This document shows positions 57,702 to 64,000 of a stretch of 64,000 bases of DNA, in pieces. The DNA comes from Botryotinia globosa (Eukaryota; Ascomycota; Leotiomycetes; Helotiales; Sclerotiniaceae), in contig RCSZ01000002.1 in the NCBI GenBank assembly GCA_014898425.1, positions 3,162,001 through 3,226,000 on the forward strand. Direction: 5' to 3'. Position numbers and translations under genes: made by a program. Each line of letters opens with the position of its first letter. Position 1 is the stretch's first letter. The notes below the pieces were generated by a model that worked only from the letters and a program-made list of their open reading frames with translations, ran no database searches and had not been told where the DNA came from.

Positions 57702-60700
57702 TTATGGTTCGGTATTACTGTCGATATTTGGATTATCCCCTCGAGGTTCTGTCTCGGTTGCTGGTAAATTTGCGGTTATAAAACTTGCATCTGTGGGAAA
57801 ATCAAAGGCTGGGATATCTTTCGACACAGTGGTCTCGATCTCCGTTCCAATTTCCAAGACTGGATTCTTGTCTTTTGACGTCTGCAGATTCTCTGTTTCA
57901 GAAGCACTAATTTGAAGAGGCTTCTTAATCTCTTTCGGAAGAGGAGCATCAATCTCTAATCTTCCTCCCTTATTTTTGAGCCCGGTAGTCTCGCCTTGAG
58001 CTACAGCCGGCACTGAGCTCGTAATGATCACATCTCTTTCTTGTCCTTTCCAACCAATCGGGCTCTCAAACTCCCTCGTAGGGAAAGCACTCTCAGAAGC
58101 AGCATAACCTCTCTGATCGATACTCTGACTAACTTCATATCTTTGGTTCTGGATAATACTATCCGCTACAGATTTTCTTCCTTCAACTTCACGAGTTGAA
58201 GTTGGTTTCAGTGCGAGGATTAGCACTGCCACACTGAGAACTAAGATAAGTAAATTTTTTCTATCCCGCATCGCTACACCAGCTGCTTTGACTAGGAGTT
58301 CCGTGAGTGTTTCATCTCCGTCTACCGTCCTTGTGGGAGTCTTTGGTTTCGAAGTAGGAGCATAAGTAGAAGAAACCTGTGCTGTTGCACTTCGGGTCGA
58401 AGCTTTCTCATAGATATCCCTTAATCTGGTTTCTTCCGCCTCCTTTTCCTGTTTCGCGATCTTTTGTCGTAAGTCACATTCCTCCTTAAGTTTCCTCAAG
58501 GCTTCTTCTTCCTCCATAATCTCTCTAGCTTGCTCCTCAAGAGCTCTCTGTTCTGCAAGCTCTGCCTCGAAAATGCGTTGTGCTTCTTCTTCTAGTGCCA
58601 CTTCTTCTCCATGAATTCGTCGGGCTTCTGCTTCCAGCTCTTTGGCGGCTTGGTCTTCGTCGTTGTGTTGTGGTGACCCGGGATTCAGGTCAGCTGACTC
58701 TTGAACTCTATTCGCCTCTTCCTCAAGCCGTGTAACTTCAGTTTCAGCTTCAATTCGTAAGTTCGCGGCTTCTTTTTCCTGAAGTCTCAAAGTCTCTACT
58801 TCAGCATGAAGTATCCCAGCTTCTTCCTCCGATTTTTGAGCTGCTTCGGATTCTTTTTGGAGTCGCAAGATTTCGGCTTCTTCTTCAACCCGTCTAGCTT
58901 CTTCCTCTTCAGCTTTCGTCAAATCTTCTTCTTTCAACCTCAAGACTTCAGCATCCCTCGCGCCCTTCTCCGCCTCTTCTACCGCAGCTCGAGAAGCAGC
59001 AGCCAACCATTCGTTTTTTTGAATTCTCTCTTCCAAGCACCCTCTCTTCTGTCTCAGTGTAACCTTGTCCATCCCCTGCTCATGTAACCTCTGAGCCTCC
59101 GATCCTAAACTTTCCCTACTCGAATCATCCGAATAAAGTCCATAACTATCCTCATCTCTTTCCTCCGCTTCTCGTAGTCTCTCGATCAAATCCTCCATAT
59201 CCTCAACCATCCATGGCTGAACAAACGGTTCAATTTCGATATCTACTCTTTCCATTTCTCGCCATGCGGCTGCCCAGGCCCCAGCTCTCATCAAGCCGTT
59301 GCTTGCGAAGATCTTGATGTTGAATCTTTTATCGTCTTCGTCTTGGTCATCATCTTCGTATCTGACGTCTCGACGGCAAATATCGCACCAGACTTTTTCT
59401 GGCCTGGGTCTAAATCTTCCAGTGCTACCAAATCCACTGTCTCTTTCGTCCGAGTCATCGTCCGAGGATGTGGTGTTAGGACCCATATAATGCCCACATC
59501 GGAGAATTTTAGCTCGGGGGCGGACTGGAAGTTCCAAAGCATCAAGAAAACGCTCTTGAAGAGATTCATAACTATCTTGTGGATGCGGAAGTAATATTCC
59601 ACGAGTAAGAATGGTTTCGCTGAGCTTCTCTTGTAAAAGATAATATGCCTCACGAATACTGTAAAGATTGGCGGGAAGTTCGGGAGCAAGTATGGCTTTG
59701 GCGTATTGCCATTGCAATGGAAGAACGGTAACATGAAGGAGGACAAGAGATGATTCTTCTCTAGTTTTCTTGAAACGAGTTGGCGTACGACTTTTGGAGT
59801 ATTGAGAACCAGTTGGAGTGCCAAGACGAGAAACCGTGGGATTTTGTTGTCGTTTTACTGAATAAGGGGTGGAAAAGAGTGAAGGGGCCGGTGAATACAT
59901 TTGCATCGCTCTGATATCTGACGGTGTACGAAATGGATGACGCGGTACTTTTCTCGGACTGCATGATGAGTCCATCGCTCTCGGTGCAGACGTGCGAGAA
60001 TGAGAAGTACCGCTAGGAATTCTTGAGATGATAGATTCCGTTGCAGCTTCTTCACCAACAACCGGTGAATTGAGCTCAACCAATTGGTGAGCTTCTTCAC
60101 TCAAATCGAGATGTCGACTTGATTGCCATGAGTTTCGATTGCTCCTGTTCACTTTGCTGGGTTCTTCCTCTGCGGAACCTATTGACAGCCGGGGACTCTT
60201 GTCGGAACCATCCGTGAAAACATCGTCTTCGACATCTCCATAACGTGAACTACTATCTCTCCTTTCCACATCGTAATCCCCACGTTCTGTTTCGGCATCG
60301 GTACTAGAAAGATCGTGGTGAAGAATACTGTCCTCGTCCTCCGTTTGTTCTTCGTCTTCCATCGTATCGTTTGCGATATCATATGTCAATTCCGTTCCGT
60401 CTTGCCCGTTGTATGAACTTCTTTCGTAGCTCTCGTCGGTTTCCGCGCTCGAGAGAGGATCATCATGATCTTCTGGCTCATAGGTATCCGCCGTGTGTGT
60501 GCTGAGGATCAAATCGTTGTAGTCGTTCGTGGCCATACTCCTCGTGGGATCCTTCTTTTCAATGCTCTCCACAACCTTTCGCGCTGCATTCTTGATTTCC
60601 GCATCGATTCGCCGCATCTGTAGTTCCCTTGCCTCTGCTCGTTTGCGCTTCTCATCTCTTGCGTGTTTGCAATCTTCGCAGTCATCATGTTCGTTGTGTT

Positions 60701-60926
60701 TCGTTTCTGTGCCTGCGAGCAATGAATCGTCCTCTCGTAGTTCTGGTAACTCTCGATGCAATATTGAATCTCCTTCAATCTCGGATCCTCTTGTCGCATT
60801 CTCCCCGTCTACTTCCTTGATATCTTTATCTTCAACCATATCACTCAGAGAATTGGAATCATCATGAATATTGAAATGCGATGGTCGACGAGAACTTGAT
60901 TGCGACATTTGACCTCGACTTTTCAA
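57702..60926 (-). CDS. Large acidic coiled-coil protein with C-terminal TM helix
   Basis: A single-exon frame of 1074 aa. Residues 1-300 are polar and acidic, with many Asp/Glu/Ser runs. A compact central region (about 395-560) carries ordered sequence with Cys/His pairs (LRCGHYMG and VWCDICRRDVRY), possibly zinc-binding. About 610-860 is a long Glu/Ala/Arg-rich coiled coil. One hydrophobic helix, NLLILVLSVAVLILAL, lies near residue 900, followed by about 160 polar residues. I do not recognise a family. The build suggests a membrane-anchored scaffold, perhaps at an organelle or nuclear envelope (inference). The start could be MKSRGQ or MSQSSS six codons later. Confidence 0.82.
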   Translation of the reverse strand: MKSRGQMSQSSSRRPSHFNIHDDSNSLSDMVEDKDIKEVDGENATRGSEIEGDSILHRELPELREDDSLLAGTETKHNEHDDCEDCKHARDEKRKRAEARELQMRRIDAEIKNAARKVVESIEKKDPTRSMATNDYNDLILSTHTADTYEPEDHDDPLSSAETDESYERSSYNGQDGTELTYDIANDTMEDEEQTEDEDSILHHDLSSTDAETERGDYDVERRDSSSRYGDVEDDVFTDGSDKSPRLSIGSAEEEPSKVNRSNRNSWQSSRHLDLSEEAHQLVELNSPVVGEEAATESIISRIPSGTSHSRTSAPRAMDSSCSPRKVPRHPFRTPSDIRAMQMYSPAPSLFSTPYSVKRQQNPTVSRLGTPTGSQYSKSRTPTRFKKTREESSLVLLHVTVLPLQWQYAKAILAPELPANLYSIREAYYLLQEKLSETILTRGILLPHPQDSYESLQERFLDALELPVRPRAKILRCGHYMGPNTTSSDDDSDERDSGFGSTGRFRPRPEKVWCDICRRDVRYEDDDQDEDDKRFNIKIFASNGLMRAGAWAAAWREMERVDIEIEPFVQPWMVEDMEDLIERLREAEERDEDSYGLYSDDSSRESLGSEAQRLHEQGMDKVTLRQKRGCLEERIQKNEWLAAASRAAVEEAEKGARDAEVLRLKEEDLTKAEEEEARRVEEEAEILRLQKESEAAQKSEEEAGILHAEVETLRLQEKEAANLRIEAETEVTRLEEEANRVQESADLNPGSPQHNDEDQAAKELEAEARRIHGEEVALEEEAQRIFEAELAEQRALEEQAREIMEEEEALRKLKEECDLRQKIAKQEKEAEETRLRDIYEKASTRSATAQVSSTYAPTSKPKTPTRTVDGDETLTELLVKAAGVAMRDRKNLLILVLSVAVLILALKPTSTREVEGRKSVADSIIQNQRYEVSQSIDQRGYAASESAFPTREFESPIGWKGQERDVIITSSVPAVAQGETTGLKNKGGRLEIDAPLPKEIKKPLQISASETENLQTSKDKNPVLEIGTEIETTVSKDIPAFDFPTDASFITANLPATETEPRGDNPNIDSNTEP

Positions 60927-62252
60927 TATAATCCCGTGAAGGATAGCCGCTTATAGCGATGATCGGGAAGTAAATATTGACGGATCTGTGAAACAGCTCA
61001 TGCAGCAACCCGTCGATTAATTTTGATGGTTGGTACGAGGATGAAATGGGAGGGCTTGACAACAAGTGCACGGAGAGATTTTACAAGAATCTCGTTAGAT
61101 AACTGGTTAACTAACATGCAGAAAAAACAGGAAGCATATCGGTCAACAATGAATCATTTGCAACCATGGGAAGATGTCTGATGAAAGGGAAGACAAGAGT
61201 AAATGTTGAGATTGTTGGGTTGTCGTGGTAACCATGTAAATATTTGTATATGTAGGGATTATTTACGGTAGCTCTTACCCTTCTTAGAATTCCCGTCTTA
61301 GAAGAACAAATCAATTGAATATAAAATGGTAAAGAGGCAGGAGTGAATCGTTTCCGGACTCTCTTTTGGGTTGGATTGAGAATCATCTCCAGAGTACCAG
61401 CTGTACCAAACTTTGAAGATTCTTTGATATGGATGCCAAGTAACACAAATACTCGATAATATCGAGGCCGTTGCCGTTGCCGTTGCCGTTGCCATTGCCG
61501 TTGCCATTGCCGTTGCCATTGCCGTTGCCGTTACGAGCAAGTTAAAATGTCTTGTTTAAAGTGACAGTGACGGTGACGGTGACGGTGATGGTCGTACAAC
61601 ATTCCGGCTAATAAGTCGTGTAACACCAGGCCTCTAGGCACCAATATATCATGTGGAGGCTCGCCGTCGCTACAAATATCACGATATACATTGTAACATT
61701 ACTTGAAAAGCTTCATGTTTTCAAATGCTTGTCGTGAATCCATGCAAAAGGGTTGGCACACGCACGTCATGACACCTTTGTTAGTCTCAGGGGTCAACTA
61801 GTCTTATCTTTCCTTCATGCACTTCCACTTCCCTCCCAAACCAAAATCAAGGTCTTGGAGTCCAGAAGGTGGAAGTGGAAATTGCAAGTTAAACTACGAG
61901 TATCACTTCCAACTTCCAACTTCCAAGCTTATTCGTTCCTGAGCTCTACCTACTCGTAATCTAGCCCCAGTCTAATTGACTGTTGAAAATCTGGCCGGGT
62001 GAATTATTTATTATTTACTTGGAATAATGGAGGGGAGGGAGGGGCATCCGAGTTTCAAAAATCCAATTTCTTGTCATCCATCCTCCGAGAATTCCATCTT
62101 TGGGATTGGATTCACTATTTATTCTCGTACATTTCCTTGCATCTTTCTCAACCTTTCTTTGATTCCTCTACACCTACATTCTCTTTCTACAACGACTACA
62201 AATTTTTGGTTATCCATCAAATCCAAGATCAGTCTCTTCGAAATCCGTCAAT
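60927..62252. promoter_or_regulatory. Divergent intergenic region with simple repeats
   Basis: About 1.3 kb between the divergent coiled-coil and amylase starts. It contains the GCCGTT array (listed), a (GTGACG)n run at about 61561-61590, and short CTTCCAA repeats near 61905-61925. The pyrimidine-rich stretch just before 62253 fits a promoter or leader for the amylase. No gene is supported. Confidence 0.5.
61467..61532. repeat. Hexanucleotide array, GCCGTT/GCCATT x11
   Basis: Eleven tandem 6-bp units on the plus strand. The minus strand would read as an Ala-Thr/Met repeat, but no gene is supported there. Confidence 0.93.
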
Positions 62253-64000
62253 ATGGGGGACCTTCATGAAGAAAGTAAGCAACCTCGCAATTCCTCAACC
62301 ATTCCAACATTCCGATTTCAAAGACGCATACCTAACATCAATAGGAAAACCTACGCCGGAGAACATGTCCATGCTCCAAGCCTTTGAATGGTATGTTCCA
62401 GACGATCATAAGCATTGGCAAAGACTTCACGATGCAATCCCTTCTCTCAAAGCTACCGGCATCGATAATATGTGGATCCCACCCGGATGCAAAGCTTCTT
62501 CTCAATCTGGAAATGGGTATGATGTGTATGATTTGTACGATTTGGGAGAATTCGAACAAAAGGGAGGAAGAGGTACAAAATGGGGTAACAAGGAAGACTT
62601 GGTAAAAATGGTGAAGAAAGCCAATGACGTTGGGGTAGGAATCTATTGGGATGCTGGTAACACCCCCTCAAAACAATATACTTCCAAGAAGAAGAAAAAA
62701 GGCTAACATTACCCCCTTCCTCAAGTCCTCAATCATAAAGCAGCAGCAGATCATAAAGAAAAGTGTCTTGCCCAGGAAGTCGATGAGGAAGATCGCACAA
62801 AGAACATCTCAGACCCGTATGAAATCGAAGGCTGGCTCGGTTTTGACTTTCCAGGCCGTGGCGATAAATACTCGAAACAAAAGTACCATTGGTATCACTT
62901 CTCTGGCACAGATTACAACGATGCAAACCAAAAAACTGCAGTCTACAAGATTCTCGGAGATAAAACAAAAGATTGGGCAGATGACGGCGATGTTGATTCC
63001 GAAAAGGGAAATTATGATTACCTCATGTTCGCAGATCTAGACTACGACCATCCAGAAGTGGAAAAGGATGTATTGAATTGGGGAGGATGGCTTGGAGATC
63101 AAATCACACTAAAGGGAGTGAGATTTGATGCAGTCAAACATTTCAGTGAGGACTTTCTGAGAAAATTCATTACTCTTATGAATGATAAATACGGCCAAGG
63201 ATGGTTCTTTGTAGGAGAGTTTTGGAAGGATAGTTTGGATGATATGAACAAGTACTTGGATCGCATGGGCAGAAAGTTTAGTCTTTTTGATGCACCATTG
63301 GTTTATAAGTTCAGCAAATTGAGTAAGACAGAGGGAGGAGATTTACGAGGCGTTTTTGATGATACCTTGGTTCAGACTGCACCAGTCAATGCTGTTGTAA
63401 GTCATTCTTTTCTTTTCCTTTCCTCCGAACTCTCTATTGCTTTTGCCTTTCTTTCTCTCAAGCACGCAAAACTAACAAGCATCTAGACACTGGTCATGAA
63501 TCACGATACCCAACCTTACCAGGCTCTCGAAGCCCCTATAGAACCTTTCTTCAAACCTCTCGCCTATGCTCTCATCCTTCTCCGGTTTGATGGCTACCCC
63601 TGCATCTTCTACGGTGATCTTTACGGCATAAAAGGCGAACATCCCTTCCCTCCATCGTGCGGTGGTGCACTCCCAAATCTTGCTCTAGCCAGAAAACTTT
63701 ACGCATATGGAGAACAAAGAGATTACTTCGATTTCGCAACCTGTATCGGCTGGGTAAGATATGGAACTTGGGATCGACCATTCGGTTGCGCGGTAGTATT
63801 GAGTAATGCGGGACCAGGAGAAAAGAGAATGTTTGTAGGAGAAATGCATGCGGGAGAGAAATGGACGGATGTTTTGGGATGGGAACAAGGAGAGGTAGAG
63901 ATTGGAGAAGATGGATGGGGAGTTTTTAAGTGTCCGGGAACAAGTGTCAGTGTATGGGTTAATGCTGAAGCGGAGGGAAGAGATAGGTTTGGAAAGTTTG
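62253..64000 (+). CDS. Alpha-amylase, GH13, no signal peptide (3' end beyond window)
   Basis: Exons 62253-62274, 62345-62656, 62726-63396 and 63487-64000 (still open), with introns of 70, 69 and 90 bp; about 506 residues are visible. Exon 1 is only 22 bp: MGDLHEE, then the splice gives RKPTPENMSMLQAFEWYV. The first intron has a good CTAAC branch site. GH13 motifs are present: region I DAVLNH (about 110-115), region II GVRFDAVKH (nucleophile Asp246), region III FVGEFW (acid/base Glu276) and region IV MNHDTQP (Asp342). No signal peptide is seen, so it fits the GH13_5-type intracellular alpha-amylases of fungi acting on glycogen or alpha-glucan (inference from localisation). The catalytic set is complete; the C-terminal domain is cut by the window. 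Confidence 0.92.

Noticed and set aside
61441..61540. Minus-strand Ala-Thr/Met repeat protein over the GCCGTT array
   Set aside because: The frame is a translation of the microsatellite and has no supported extension on either side.
1..64000. CRISPR arrays, bacterial operons, riboswitches
   Set aside because: The window is spliced eukaryotic DNA. The only tandem arrays are simple microsatellites without spacers.

Overview
This 64 kb window looks like nuclear DNA of a filamentous ascomycete (Pezizomycotina). The support is many spliced genes with short GT-AG introns (mostly 46-90 bp), fungal-specific families (Zn2Cys6 factor, HsbA-type wall protein, NmrA-like reductase, 14-TM MFS transporter, NB-ARC/TPR STAND protein), moderate GC and AT-rich transposon islands. 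A leotiomycete relative of Botrytis or Sclerotinia is my guess from general style and is not proven here. Exon structures below were worked out by hand from reading frame, splice sites and protein continuity.

Layout. 1-1343 (-): membrane protein, running off the left edge. 2309-4878 (-): transcription factor with two C2H2 fingers and a Zn2Cys6 cluster, divergent from an NmrA-like reductase (5910-6867 +). Then a secreted tyrosinase (7196-8496 -), a small secreted protein (9532-10349 +), an MFS transporter (10924-12706 -), a methyltransferase (13386-14485 +), an AT-rich foldback element (15245-16035), an indoleamine dioxygenase-like gene (17788-19433 +) and a 13-exon peroxisomal-type alcohol oxidase (19883-22525 -). 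This left third is accessory metabolism without a visible PKS or NRPS backbone. A candidate 70-aa prenylated microprotein (24370-24582 -) and a single-pass membrane protein (25431-26063 -) follow.

The middle has an NLR-like NB-ARC/TPR protein (26822-29924 -) divergent from SDA1, a ribosome-biogenesis gene (30711-33090 +), then ribosomal protein S5/uS7 (35765-36646 -). From 38721 to 45434 lies a complete Ty3/gypsy-type chromovirus-like retrotransposon with identical 142-bp LTRs, a CTATC target duplication and one open 2044-codon gag-pol frame.

Immediately next to it is a GNAT acetyltransferase gene (45544-46849 -) damaged twice: a Tc1/mariner-like MITE (45594-46067) has landed at a TA inside its last codons, and an in-frame TAG lies mid-gene. 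The right third holds a Kre9/Knh1-like surface protein with a suspected frameshift, an HsbA-type wall protein, a cyclophilin with a long N-terminal extension, a large acidic coiled-coil membrane protein, several microsatellites and, at the right edge, an intracellular-type GH13 alpha-amylase (partial).

The strongest biological stories are the apparently recent, intact retrotransposon with an unusual Gag zinc motif, the MITE insertion whose empty site can be read directly, and the CaaX-ended microprotein.
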